Shown in pieces: positions 33,315 to 41,830 of a DNA stretch of 64,000 nt. Made by a program: the position numbers and the translations under genes. The notes beneath the pieces were generated by a model. It ran no database searches. It worked only from the letters and a program-made list of their open reading frames with translations, and was not told where the DNA came from. The stretch is taken from the NCBI RefSeq assembly GCF_000403645.1, contig NC_021313.1:248001-312000 (forward strand), read 5' to 3'. The stretch is from Salinarchaeum sp. Harcht-Bsk1. GTDB lineage: Archaea > Halobacteriota > Halobacteria > Halobacteriales > Salinarchaeaceae. The stretch's first letter is position 1, and every line of letters starts with the position of its first letter.

Positions 33315-33899
33315 TCACCGGACGAGTTTCAGGACGCTCAACGTCTCGAAGGGGAACGAATCCTCGGCGACGGCGGCGGCCGAGAAACCGGCAGCGGACG
33401 CGAGTTCGACGACGTCGTCGACGCCGGTCAGCGACGACACGAGTAGCAGTACGACGCCATCTGGTCGAAGGGCGCGGCCGACGTCGGCCAGGAGCGGTTC
33501 GATCACCGCCAGTCCTGACTCGCCGCCCGAGAGCGCGACCTCCATCCAGTCCGATCGCTCCTCGTCGGGTTCCGTCGGCAGATAGGGCGGATTGCAGACG
33601 ACCGCGTCGAAGCTATCGGCAGCGAACGGATCGAGGAGGTTCGCCCGGAGCGCCTCGACGCCACGCTCTCGGGTCTGTTCACACGCGTCCGGGTTGAGGT
33701 CCGTGCCGATCACGTCCGCACCGGTCTCCTGGGCGATTGTCGCTGCGACGTATCCAGATCCGGTACCGACCTCGACGACGCGGTCGTCGGGTCCGAGGTG
33801 CTCGATCGCAGCGGTCGCGAGCAACCGGGAATCCTCCGCCGGCTGGTACACCGTCTCGGTCTGGCCCCTGCGGGCCGCGAGGTCACGCTCCGGCGTCAT
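33315..33899 (-). CDS. HemK2/MTQ2-family protein methyltransferase
   Basis: A 194-residue SAM-dependent methyltransferase. Motif I is VVEVGTGSGYVAA and the catalytic motif IV NPPYLP, as in glutamine-N5 release-factor methyltransferases (HemK/PrmC, archaeal HemK2/MTQ2). The short length without the PrmC N-terminal domain suits the archaeal/eukaryotic MTQ2 type, which modifies release factor aRF1. The ATG at 33899 (MTPERDLAARRGQ) is taken; upstream residues are unconserved. Its start overlaps the MscS gene's 3' end by 17 bases, and it ends a conserved archaeal cluster with L21e, Rpo4, DUF655 and RsmA. Confidence 0.92.
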   Translation of the reverse strand: MTPERDLAARRGQTETVYQPAEDSRLLATAAIEHLGPDDRVVEVGTGSGYVAATIAQETGADVIGTDLNPDACEQTRERGVEALRANLLDPFAADSFDAVVCNPPYLPTEPDEERSDWMEVALSGGESGLAVIEPLLADVGRALRPDGVVLLLVSSLTGVDDVVELASAAGFSAAAVAEDSFPFETLSVLKLVR

Positions 33900-35097
33900 C
33901 GCCGTCCTCCTCGGAGGCAGGCCCGCCGTCGGCCGATTCGACGCCACCGTCGGCGGGTGCATTGTCGCGATCTGGTGCCGCGGCGGGCGCGTCTGCGTTT
34001 GCCGACTGTGCCTGGGCGTCACCGAGGACGCGGAATCCGCCCTGCTCTTCGCGACCGGTGAGTTCCCGCTGCGGGAACGGGATCTTGACGCCCTCCGCTG
34101 CGAAGCGATCCTTCACCGCGCGGATCATCCGGGTCCGCGCGCGCCAGCGGCGCCGCGAACTGGGGTGTTCGATCCAGCCGCGGACGCCGAGCGTGATCGA
34201 CGAGTCGTCGAACTCCTTGACCACTGTCTCCGCCCGCGGGACGGACATGATCATGTCGATGTCGGAGACGGCGTCGGTGGCGACGTCGCGAGCGTGCTCG
34301 ACGTCGGCCTCGTAGTCCACGCCGACCTCGACCTCCATGCGGAGGCGGCCCTTCCGCGAGCGGTTCTTGACCATCCGGTTCCCGATCACGTCGTTTGGCA
34401 CCATCACGAACTCGCCGTCGAACGCCTGGATGCGGGTGTTCATCAGCGTGATGTCGGTGACGATGCCCTCGGCTTCCTCGGCGCCCTCGCCGACGCCGAT
34501 CCAGTCCCCGACCTCGAATGGTCGAGAGAACATGAGCACGAAGCCTGCGAGCAGCGATCCGAGCGTTTCGCGGGCAGCGAAGCCGACCACGATCCCGAGG
34601 AACCCCGCCCCGATGAGCAGGCCACCGAGGTTGACCTCCCAGACGCCGAGGACGAAGACGATCCCGACCGACCAGAAGAGCAACTGGGTGAGCCGGTAGC
34701 TGATCTCCCGCTCGTGTTCGCTCATCGCGTCGCTCTCCTGGGTCACGTCGTTCAGGAGCCGGCGGGCGACGCTCGTGAAGACCTGGACGCCGACCAGCAC
34801 GGCGACGGTGACGGCGATCTGGGGTGCGCGCCGTTCGAGTTCGAGCAACCCGAACTGGCTCGTCAGCGTCTCCGTCTCGCCCCAGAGATCTGCGACGGCG
34901 ACGACCGCCCCGACGATGATCGCGATCGACAGGACCGAGCCGATGAGGTCCACAGCGATCGGCGCGATCCGGTCGGAGAGTCGCTGGCGAAGCCGCCGGA
35001 CGAGATACGCACCAGCCAACGCGACGAACGCGATCGACAGTGAGACGAGGATCCGCGCTTCGACGGAAGTCACCGCGTCCCCCAGACCGAGCGCCAC
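33883..35097 (-). CDS. MscS-family mechanosensitive channel
   Basis: A 404-residue small-conductance mechanosensitive channel that would release solutes on hypo-osmotic shock. Three to four hydrophobic N-terminal helices precede the pore helix and the beta domain (about residues 170-250; LIGAGFLGIVVGFAARETLGSLL, split by family variation, then FEVGDWIGVGEGAEEAEGIVTDITLMNTRI). A C-terminal cytoplasmic vestibule and an acidic disordered tail (residues about 360-404) follow. It sits inside the L21e-Rpo4-DUF655-RsmA-HemK cluster, where it is an addition in haloarchaea. Confidence 0.92.
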   Translation of the reverse strand: MALGLGDAVTSVEARILVSLSIAFVALAGAYLVRRLRQRLSDRIAPIAVDLIGSVLSIAIIVGAVVAVADLWGETETLTSQFGLLELERRAPQIAVTVAVLVGVQVFTSVARRLLNDVTQESDAMSEHEREISYRLTQLLFWSVGIVFVLGVWEVNLGGLLIGAGFLGIVVGFAARETLGSLLAGFVLMFSRPFEVGDWIGVGEGAEEAEGIVTDITLMNTRIQAFDGEFVMVPNDVIGNRMVKNRSRKGRLRMEVEVGVDYEADVEHARDVATDAVSDIDMIMSVPRAETVVKEFDDSSITLGVRGWIEHPSSRRRWRARTRMIRAVKDRFAAEGVKIPFPQRELTGREEQGGFRVLGDAQAQSANADAPAAAPDRDNAPADGGVESADGGPASEEDGDDAGA

Positions 35098-35099
35098 GG

Positions 35100-35939
35100 T
35101 CAGGCCACCCCCTCGGCGAGTGCGAGACTCGCCAGTTCGGCGAACCGCTCCGGCGGCAGTTCGCCAGCGCGTGCGCTCATGAGGTCCTCGTCCGCGGCGG
35201 CGACCACTGCATCGGGGTCGTCGAGGTCCGAGATGTGGGCGGTGTTCCGGATCGCGTTTCGCATCGTCTTCCGCCGCTGGGTGAACACCGCCTTGACGAA
35301 TCGGAGGAAGAACTCGTCGTCTGCGACGTCGTACGTCGGCGTCCGTGGGGTCGCGCGGACGATCGCACTCTCGACGGCCGGCGGTGGGGAGAACGCCTCC
35401 GGCGGAACCGGTTCGACCAGGTCGACGTCGGCGTAGTGGCCGGCGCTCACCGTCAGGCGGCCGTACTCCGGGGTGCCGGGTTCGGCGGCGAGCCGTTCGG
35501 CGAACTCGAGTTGGACGGTCAGTACGAGCGGCTTTCCGGTGGGAAGCAGCCGAAAGAGGAACTCGCTGGAGGCGCCGTAAGGAAGGTTCGAGATCGACGC
35601 GTCGAAGTCGGGGTACTCGACCGCGAGGGCGTCGCCCTCGATCAGGTCGAGTCGTCCCGCCTCGATCGCGTCGGCGAACTCCTCACGAAGGAACGTTGCG
35701 AGCGTGGGATCTCGTTCGATCGCAGTGACGCGGTCGAACCGCTCGAGCAATCGGTCGGTGAGCGCACCGGTTCCCGCACCGATCTCGAGGACGTGCTCGA
35801 TCTGGCCGCTGTCAGCGGCGGCAGGATCGAGGTGGTCGGGCAGCCTGTCCAGCACCCGGTCGTCGACCAGGAAGTGCTGATCGCGGTCGGGGTTTCCCGA
35901 TACCCCGGCGCGAGCGAGCAGCCCGTCTGGATCCCTCAT
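35100..35939 (-). CDS. rsmA: 16S rRNA dimethyladenosine transferase RsmA
   Basis: A 279-residue KsgA/Dim1 enzyme that makes two adjacent N6,N6-dimethyladenosines near the 3' end of 16S rRNA. Motif I (LEIGAGTGALTDRL), ERDPTLATFL (motif II), IEGDAL (III) and SNLPYGAS (IV) are visible, plus the C-terminal helical domain. The stop is two bases from the MscS ATG, so likely cotranscribed. A TATA-like box at 35965-35973 on the minus strand suggests it also has its own promoter and is leaderless. Confidence 0.96.
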   Translation of the reverse strand: MRDPDGLLARAGVSGNPDRDQHFLVDDRVLDRLPDHLDPAAADSGQIEHVLEIGAGTGALTDRLLERFDRVTAIERDPTLATFLREEFADAIEAGRLDLIEGDALAVEYPDFDASISNLPYGASSEFLFRLLPTGKPLVLTVQLEFAERLAAEPGTPEYGRLTVSAGHYADVDLVEPVPPEAFSPPPAVESAIVRATPRTPTYDVADDEFFLRFVKAVFTQRRKTMRNAIRNTAHISDLDDPDAVVAAADEDLMSARAGELPPERFAELASLALAEGVA

Positions 35940-35964
35940 CGTCGCCGGATTGGCCGTGGTCCCA

Positions 35965-35973
35965 CCTTAAAGC
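35965..35973 (-). promoter_or_regulatory. TATA-like box for rsmA
   Basis: The minus strand reads gctttaagg, 26-34 bases before the rsmA ATG at 35939, the standard spacing for a leaderless transcript. Confidence 0.5.
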
Positions 35974-36018
35974 TCCGGCACGGAGTCGGGAGTGGGTGCC
36001 CGGCCACCAACCGACGGC

Positions 36019-36603
36019 CTACTCGTCGTCACGGACCGCGAACAGCCGGTACTTCAGGTCGTCGCCGCGGATCTCCTCGAAGATGCGCTCGCGGATCACG
36101 CCCTTCGGATCGTGCAGCCCGTCGACGCGGTCTGCGACGTCGTCGAAGCTCTCGAAGGGGCCCCGGCGCTTGCGTTCCTCGAGAATCGAATCGCGGAGTT
36201 TGTCGCCGATGCCGGGCAGCAGATTGAGCTGGTGGAGCCGGAGGGTGATCGGTCCGGCCTCGTTGTAGACGTTCACGAACCGGTCCGACTCGTCTTCGAG
36301 CAGTTCGTCGATCACGTAGTCGAGTTCCGAGTTCGCGCCGCTCGGCAGGTCGTCGTACTCGATCTCGCGGACGTGATCGACGTCGTCCCAGGCGTCGGCG
36401 GGAGCGACGTCGATCTCGTCGCCGATCGACGTCTCCCCGTCGTCGGCGAGCGCGAACTCGTAGAGGTGGAAATCCTCGGTATCGACGCCGTACCCGACCG
36501 CAGAGCGGCGGTACTGGGGTCGGTCGTCATCGCTCCGACCGTGGGGGAGATAGTCCAGGACGACCGCGCGACGAACCGTCTCGTCGCTCTTGGAGTCGCT
36601 CAT
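36019..36603 (-). CDS. DUF655 protein with helix-hairpin-helix
   Basis: A 194-residue conserved archaeal protein of unknown function. The N-terminal OB-like portion (VVLDYLPHGR ... FHLYEFAL) precedes a helix-hairpin-helix (LNLLPGIGDKLRDSILEER, then FESFDDVADRV), as in DUF655. HhH motifs bind nucleic acid backbones. It is nearly always encoded between the RpoF/L21e and RsmA genes in archaea, as here, implying a role in RNA or ribosome biogenesis. It is leaderless from a TATA box at 36628-36637. Confidence 0.92.
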   Translation of the reverse strand: MSDSKSDETVRRAVVLDYLPHGRSDDDRPQYRRSAVGYGVDTEDFHLYEFALADDGETSIGDEIDVAPADAWDDVDHVREIEYDDLPSGANSELDYVIDELLEDESDRFVNVYNEAGPITLRLHQLNLLPGIGDKLRDSILEERKRRGPFESFDDVADRVDGLHDPKGVIRERIFEEIRGDDLKYRLFAVRDDE

Positions 36604-36627
36604 GATACGTTCCGTACGGCGAGTGGA

Positions 36628-36637
36628 TACTTAAAGA
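36628..36637 (-). promoter_or_regulatory. TATA-like box for the DUF655 gene
   Basis: The minus strand reads tctttaagta, 25-34 bases before the ATG at 36603. Confidence 0.5.
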
Positions 36638-36733
36638 ATCGGCCACGGCCTCGTGGAGGGTGCCGGGGATGGCAGGTGACTCCAGCGAAGAGAATCGAAC
36701 GGATCGAATCGAAGAACCAGGTCCGCGGAGCGG

Positions 36734-37090
36734 TCAGGCGTACTTCGCCACGACCTGCAGGATCTCGTCGAGTTCGTCGCCGTCGAGCGTGTAGCGCTCC
36801 TGGGCGAAGACCGAGCGGAGTTCGTCGCGGTTCTGGGGAAGGAGGTCCGCGATCTTGTAAGCCGTCTTCTCGTCGACCTTCTCCAGGTCTTTGAGTTCCT
36901 CGACGAGTTCGACGGACTCCTCGGCGTCGAGGACGGCGAAGCGGTTGACGTGCTCGACGGCCCGTGCGAGCTCGTAGCGCATCTCGCGGTCTTCCTCGAT
37001 GGCCCGCTCGTCCTCGATGTCCTCGAGGAGCTGCTTGGCCTCCGAGATCGTGAGGTACTCCTCGTCGATCGTCTCCTTGAAGATCGTCAT
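36734..37090 (-). CDS. rpoF: RNA polymerase subunit F (Rpo4/RpoF)
   Basis: A 118-residue Rpb4-family protein, which forms the stalk of archaeal RNA polymerase with Rpo7. It is all-helical with [21 protein letters not shown] at the N-terminus (split in the gene by haloarchaeal variation) and [23 protein letters not shown], the HRDC-like segment. The ATG overlaps the L21e stop (ATGA), so the two are cotranslated. The conserved neighbourhood L21e-RpoF-DUF655-RsmA supports the call. Confidence 0.95.
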   Translation of the reverse strand: MTIFKETIDEEYLTISEAKQLLEDIEDERAIEEDREMRYELARAVEHVNRFAVLDAEESVELVEELKDLEKVDEKTAYKIADLLPQNRDELRSVFAQERYTLDGDELDEILQVVAKYA

Positions 37091-37377
37091 TCCTGTGCCG
37101 TCAGGTGCGCAGCCGTCGCGATGATCGTCTTCGCTTTGCCACCGTCGTCGATGCGAACCTTGTACGCGGAGCCCTGCTCGCCGACGACGACGCCGGTGTG
37201 ACCGTTGAAGCGGGGGTGGAAGCGGCCGTCCGAGACGCTCGGGTCGAGTCGGAGGTGGACGGACTGACCCTCTTCGAACTCGGCGATAGCGCGCTGGGGC
37301 GGGGACGTCCCGCGGTCGCGTGGATCGTTCGAGAGCTTCTCGCGGGTTCCCCGGCGAGGTCCATGAGAGTCGGGCAT
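37087..37377 (-). CDS. rpl21e: 50S ribosomal protein L21e
   Basis: A 96-residue large-subunit protein of SH3-like fold, beginning [52 protein letters not shown] (split) and [12 protein letters not shown] are diagnostic. The ATG at 37377 is fixed by that N-terminus and by a strong TATA box 29-39 bases upstream; a longer in-frame extension is rejected. It is first gene of the conserved minus-strand cluster and overlaps rpoF. Confidence 0.96.
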   Translation of the reverse strand: MPDSHGPRRGTREKLSNDPRDRGTSPPQRAIAEFEEGQSVHLRLDPSVSDGRFHPRFNGHTGVVVGEQGSAYKVRIDDGGKAKTIIATAAHLTAQE

Positions 37378-37405
37378 AGTTCTGGCGAGTGATATCCCGG
37401 CCGCG

Positions 37406-37416
37406 GGTATAAAAGG
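37406..37416 (-). promoter_or_regulatory. Strong TATA box for the L21e operon
   Basis: The minus strand reads ccttttatacc, 29-39 bases before the rpl21e ATG, giving a leader of only a few bases. It is one of the best TATA matches in the window. A 15-bp tandem repeat array starts 31 bases further upstream. Confidence 0.65.
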
Positions 37417-37446
37417 TGCGTTCTCGGCTCGTCCGCGAGCGCCGAA

Positions 37447-37550
37447 CCGTCCGGGGTTGGACCGACTGAGGCAGGACCGTTCAGGGCCGGACCGTCCGGG
37501 GCAACACCGTCGGGGCTTGACCGTCCGGAGCAGGACCGACCGAGGCAGGA
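37447..37550. repeat. 15-bp degenerate tandem repeat, seven copies
   Basis: Consecutive units begin at 37447, 37462, 37477, 37492, 37507, 37521 and 37536; the fifth is 14 bp, the rest 15. The consensus is ccgtccggggcagga with substitutions such as ccgactgaggcagga. Spacing is regular while the sequence varies, unlike the two perfect arrays elsewhere in the window. It lies between the L21e promoter (minus) and the metB-type gene (plus), so it could affect either promoter. No translated product is supported. Confidence 0.9.
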
Positions 37551-37700
37551 TCGGTCCGCGGGCGGGACTGACCACCACATCGGCCACCGACCGGCGCGAC
37601 CGAAAGACGCCCCAGCCGACGCCAGACCTGGTGAGCGATGTACAGATCCCTGGCAAGGACGACCACCAAGGATTACCCTGAGGCAGTCGAGGTGTCGACC

Positions 37701-38852
37701 ATGGAACGGTTCGAGACGCGGTCGATCCACGCGGGGCAGGCCCCGGACGACGAGACGGGTGCCGTCATGCCCGCAATCCAGCTTAGCACCACGTTCGAGC
37801 AGGACGCACCCGGTGAGGACAAAGGGTACGAGTACGCGCGCACGGGAAACCCCACCCGCGCGGCACTGGAGGCCAACCTCGCGAGCCTCGAAGGCGGGGA
37901 GTTCGGCAGGGCGTTCGCCTCCGGGATGGCTGCGATCGACGCGATCCTCCACACGCTCGAAGCGGGCGATCGGGTGGTCGCAGGCAACGACGTGTACGGC
38001 GGGACGCACCGGCTGCTTACCCAGGTGTACGACCGCCACGACCTCGAGACGAAGTTCGTCGACGTGACAGATCTCGACGCCCTCGAGGCTGCAATGACGC
38101 CCGACACGGAGCTCCTGTGGCTCGAATCACCGACTAACCCACTACTCTCCGTCGTCGCCATCGAGGCTGCTGCGGAAATCGCCGACGAGTACGACGCGCT
38201 CTGTGCCGTCGACAACACGTTCGCGACGCCCTACCTCCAGCGTCCGCTCGACCACGGCGCCGACCTCGTCTGCCACTCGCTGACGAAGTACCTGGGCGGT
38301 CACTCGGACGTCGTCGGCGGTGCGATCGTCACCGACGACGAAGGCCTCGACGACCAGTTCGGATTCGTCCAGAACGCGGCCGGCGGGACCCCAGGGCCGT
38401 TCGAGAGCTTCCTCGTCCTTCGGGGGACGAAGACGCTCCCCGTCCGGATGGACCGCCACTGCGAGAACGCCGCACAGCTTGCTTCGTGGCTCGAAAACCA
38501 CGACGCAGCCGACCAGGTCTACTACCCTGGACTGGACTCCCACCCAGGACACGAGATCGCCGCCGAGCAGATGGACGACTTCGGCGGGATGGTCTCCGTC
38601 GAGTTCGACGCGAGTCTCGACGAGACGTCGGAGCTGGTCGCCGCGACGGAGGTGTTCACGCTCGCGGAGTCCCTCGGCGGCGTCGAGAGCCTGATCGAGC
38701 AGCCAGCCGCGATGACCCACGCTGCGATCCCACGCGAGGAGCGGATCGAGGCGGGCCTCCGGGATGGATTAGTCCGTCTGTCCGTCGGGCTAGAGCACGT
38801 GGAGGACCTCCAGGCGGATCTGCAACAAGCGATTGAAGCCGCTATCGAGTAG
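37701..38852 (+). CDS. metB: Cystathionine gamma-synthase/gamma-lyase (PLP)
   Basis: A 383-residue PLP enzyme of the Cys/Met metabolism family. Family landmarks are [23 protein letters not shown] (split), [22 protein letters not shown], the PLP-phosphate region and the Schiff-base lysine in [12 protein letters not shown]. Synthase and lyase forms are hard to separate by sequence; synthase makes cystathionine from an acyl-homoserine and cysteine, lyase splits it. The upstream MetE operon (32.1-33.1 kb) makes a methionine-linked role plausible. The ATG at 37701 is used; an in-frame ATG at 37638 would add 21 unconserved residues. Confidence 0.9.
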   Translation: MERFETRSIHAGQAPDDETGAVMPAIQLSTTFEQDAPGEDKGYEYARTGNPTRAALEANLASLEGGEFGRAFASGMAAIDAILHTLEAGDRVVAGNDVYGGTHRLLTQVYDRHDLETKFVDVTDLDALEAAMTPDTELLWLESPTNPLLSVVAIEAAAEIADEYDALCAVDNTFATPYLQRPLDHGADLVCHSLTKYLGGHSDVVGGAIVTDDEGLDDQFGFVQNAAGGTPGPFESFLVLRGTKTLPVRMDRHCENAAQLASWLENHDAADQVYYPGLDSHPGHEIAAEQMDDFGGMVSVEFDASLDETSELVAATEVFTLAESLGGVESLIEQPAAMTHAAIPREERIEAGLRDGLVRLSVGLEHVEDLQADLQQAIEAAIE

Positions 38853-38891
38853 TCCCCTTCGGTGGATCGCGTTCCCGAGAAACGACTGGCG

Positions 38892-39092
38892 TTACGCGTT
38901 GTTCATCCGCTGGCTCGAGCGCTCGCCGCACTGCTGGCACTCCTTGACCCTGTAGGGCTCGCGCGAGTAGTGCGCGTTCTCGGAGGTGGTGCTCTCGGTC
39001 TTGATCTGGACGTTGACCTCGTGTAGCGTGTCCATATCACACGCTTCACAGTGCTCGGTCATGCCATCGATCGAGTTGTCAGTCGTTGCCAT
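38892..39092 (-). CDS. Small zinc beta-ribbon protein (DUF7835-like)
   Basis: A 66-residue protein with two C-x2-C pairs (HCEACDMDT and KECQQCGERSS), so a single zinc ribbon. It resembles the haloarchaeal DUF7835 family. The function is unknown; such ribbons often bind nucleic acid or protein. The ATG at 39092 is chosen because the 16 residues upstream are unlike protein. Confidence 0.7.
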   Translation of the reverse strand: MATTDNSIDGMTEHCEACDMDTLHEVNVQIKTESTTSENAHYSREPYRVKECQQCGERSSQRMNNA

Positions 39093-39553
39093 ACCACAAC
39101 AATCCGGAGGTCCCACATAAGGGTATCCGCGGAATTTCATCGATTGAGAACCAGTCGTATCAGCTGATTAACTGCAATAGGAAGCACATACTGGCCGTTT
39201 CCGGGGAGCCTCACCGAGGCCCAATCATCATCGATACAGTGGTTTTTCTACCTGATAATGATCGTGCTACTCGAGGACCCGGGGTGCTCTCAGATGAGCT
39301 ACGAGCTGCTCGACGGGCCTGGGCGATTCTCAGGTGTGCTACGACTACGAAGCAGTGACGCACGAGGCAGGATTGACGACCACTGCGATGTCGGTACCAC
39401 GTCGACCGGCCGTCACCGAGTAGCCTGGTTCCAACGACCGTCAGCACAGTCCCCGGAACTACCCCACTGTAGCACGATAGCACTGTGCAATGCCCGCTCC
39501 TCCCACGAGCGTTTCGACAACCGTTTTAGGCCAGGGTGATTCCTCTTCTGCAA
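39093..39553. other. 461-bp AT-richer gap, no gene recognised
   Basis: Composition is clearly less GC-rich than surrounding genes. Short frames on both strands (for example 39211-39483 minus) show no recognisable family or acidic bias. An imperfect repeat is present: gctacgagctgctcgac near 39300 and gctacgactacgaagc near 39338. A gttttagg motif near 39523-39530, 24-30 bases before the ATG at 39554, is the likely TATA box for the RecJ-like gene. The rest could be a decayed gene, an RNA gene or foreign DNA; I cannot say which. Confidence 0.45.
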
Positions 39554-41767
39554 ATGGGTTCTTGCATCATCTGCGGGACGACCGTCGATGGCGAGGTCTG
39601 TGACGTCCATCAGGAGGACGTCGGCTTCGTCTTCGAGGGAACCTCCCCCAACGAGCTGACCCCGAACCGATATTACAGAGGCACCGTCGACGGCTACGCC
39701 GACTTCGGCGTGTTCGTAGACATCGGCGACTCCGTCACCGGCCTCCTCCACCAGAGCGAACTCGACCAGCGCCTCGAGAGCCTCTCCTGGGAGCCCGGCG
39801 ACGAGGTTTTCGTCCAGGTCACGGGCGTCCGTGACAACGGCAACGTCGACCTCGCCTGGTCGATCCGACAGGACGAGCGCGAGTTCCGCGGCCTTCTCGT
39901 CGACAGCCCCGATGGCGAACGACGACACGAGTCAGCAGAGGACTCGAACGCTGGTCCAGACGCAGCGACGAGTGGGGGCGAGTCGTCGGGAAATGAAGAC
40001 GTCCGTCAGCGCCAGAGCGACGGCGGCAAGACGCCGTCGCCCGCTCGGGACGCCTCGAGCGGCGGTGCTGACGGGAGCGAAGACGACGAGCAGTCATCGA
40101 GCGTCGCCGAACCCGCCAGCGACACCGAGTCTGTAACCGACACCGAGCAATCTGACGCCGCTGTGACCGCCGAGACCACCAGCAGCGGTGGCGACGGCGC
40201 CACCGCGACGACTTCCGCAGCGACCAGTGCTACATCGGCGACCAGTTCTGACGCGTCCGCCGAGCCCGAATCGATGGACGTCGGTGACCTCGAAGACGCC
40301 GTCGGCGAGTTCGTTCGTCTCGAGGGCGAGGTGACGAGCATCCACCAGACGGGTGGCCCGACGATCATCGAACTCCGGGACGGCGCCGGTACCGTCGACT
40401 GCGCTGCATTCGATGGCGCGGGCGTTCGCGCCTACCCGGAAGTCGACGTCGGGGACGTCGTTCGGATCGACGGCACCGTCGAGCGCCGCAGGGGCGATAT
40501 TCAGGTCGAGACGGAAACGCTGGAAACACTCGTCGACGACGAGGCGTCCGCGATCACCGAGCGCGTCGCCGCCGCGATGGCAGACGCCGTTCGCCCCGAC
40601 GACGCGCAGTTCGTCGCGGACGACGATCCCGCCGCTCCGCTCGCGGACGGCATCGTCGAGGCCGCGACCGCGGTCCGCCAGGCCCTCGCCGAAGAACGGC
40701 CCGTCGTACTCCGACACCCCGCAACTGCGGACGGGTACGCCGCGGGCGCTGCGATCGAGCGAGGCGCCTTCGCCCGGGCCCGGACCGATGCCGGCGGCGC
40801 CGAGCCAGATTACCACGTCGTCCACCGACGTCCGCTCGACGACCCCCTCTACGGGATGGACGCAGCGACCTCGGACCTGACTCGGATGCTCCAGGACCGC
40901 GAGCGCCACGGCGAGCAGCTACCCCTCATCGTGCTCGTAGGCGTCGGGAGTTCCGTCGAAGCCCAGGAAGCCGTCGAACTCCTCGACGTGTACGGCGTCG
41001 ACCGGATCGTGCTCGACAGCGCCCAGCCCGACGAGGGCGTCGAGCGCGTCGGCGACGTCGTGGTCAATCCTCACCTCGCTGGCGTCGACGTCGACCTCTC
41101 GAACGCTGCCCTCGGCGCAGCACTCGGTGCGACTGTCGGCCCTGCGGCCACCCAGGACCTCGCTCACGTTCCTGCCGTCGGCTACTGGGAGGACGTGCCA
41201 GAAGCCTACAGCGCGGCAGCGACGGACGCAGGCTACACGCACGAGGAGCTTCGCGCGATCCGCGAGGCGCTCGCGCTCGAAGCCCACTACCAGCGATACA
41301 ACGACAAGCGCGAACTCGTCGCCGACCTGCTGTTCGACGGGGCGATCGACCTCGCCGAGCACGTCGCCGGCCAGTTCCGGGAGAAGCTCGACACCGAGGT
41401 CGCGACCGCCCGGGACAACCTGGTCGTGCGCGAGACCGGCGGCGTCCGCTTCGCCGTGCTCGACACAGACGCGTTCACGCACCGTTTCGACTTCCCGCCG
41501 ACGGCGCTCCTCGTCGACGAACTCCATCGTCGTGAACGGGACGCGGCGGCCGGCGCCGTCGTCACGATCGGGGCTGGCGAGGACGAACTGCTCGTCCGGT
41601 CGACCGAGTCCGTCGACGTCCGCGAAATCGCATCCGCTGCCGACGACTCCGCGCCCGCCATCGAAGCGGTCGGCGGGGCCGACGGCCACATCGAGTACCT
41701 CCCGGGCGACCGCGACGCAGCCATCGAGGCAGTCGTGGGCGTGCTGGCGAGTTCGATCGAGGCCTGA
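39554..41767 (+). CDS. RecJ-like protein with zinc finger, S1 and OB folds
   Basis: A 737-residue haloarchaeal RecJ/DHH-superfamily relative. Order: zinc finger (C4, C7, C16, H19), S1 domain (about 37-105), a disordered Ser/Thr/Asp-rich linker (115-240), an OB-fold (245-325), then a DHH-type domain (about 385-550) and C-terminal DHHA1-like region. The catalytic motifs look degraded: HPATADGYAAG (388-398) in place of an H-x-D-x-D-G-type motif, and LDSAQPDEG (487-495) where D-H-H is expected. So it may be an inactive RecJ paralogue, comparable to Cdc45. The ATG at 39554 is preferred over one six codons upstream. Confidence 0.85.
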   Translation: MGSCIICGTTVDGEVCDVHQEDVGFVFEGTSPNELTPNRYYRGTVDGYADFGVFVDIGDSVTGLLHQSELDQRLESLSWEPGDEVFVQVTGVRDNGNVDLAWSIRQDEREFRGLLVDSPDGERRHESAEDSNAGPDAATSGGESSGNEDVRQRQSDGGKTPSPARDASSGGADGSEDDEQSSSVAEPASDTESVTDTEQSDAAVTAETTSSGGDGATATTSAATSATSATSSDASAEPESMDVGDLEDAVGEFVRLEGEVTSIHQTGGPTIIELRDGAGTVDCAAFDGAGVRAYPEVDVGDVVRIDGTVERRRGDIQVETETLETLVDDEASAITERVAAAMADAVRPDDAQFVADDDPAAPLADGIVEAATAVRQALAEERPVVLRHPATADGYAAGAAIERGAFARARTDAGGAEPDYHVVHRRPLDDPLYGMDAATSDLTRMLQDRERHGEQLPLIVLVGVGSSVEAQEAVELLDVYGVDRIVLDSAQPDEGVERVGDVVVNPHLAGVDVDLSNAALGAALGATVGPAATQDLAHVPAVGYWEDVPEAYSAAATDAGYTHEELRAIREALALEAHYQRYNDKRELVADLLFDGAIDLAEHVAGQFREKLDTEVATARDNLVVRETGGVRFAVLDTDAFTHRFDFPPTALLVDELHRRERDAAAGAVVTIGAGEDELLVRSTESVDVREIASAADDSAPAIEAVGGADGHIEYLPGDRDAAIEAVVGVLASSIEA

Positions 41768-41777
41768 ACGCGGCGCG

Positions 41778-41782
41778 TTTTT
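41778..41782 (+). terminator. Probable T-run terminator after the RecJ-like gene
   Basis: A five-T run after ggcgcg, 11 bases past the stop codon, in the gap facing the convergent 7-TM gene. Confidence 0.4.
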
Positions 41783-41830
41783 CGTTTCGTTCCTGATCAC
41801 GACCGCTTCCCGATCTCGAATCCAACAGCC

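Noticed and set aside
37378-37656. N-terminal extension of L21e through the 15-bp repeat
   Set aside because: L21e has a fixed N-terminus at 37377, and a strong TATA box lies inside the supposed extension.
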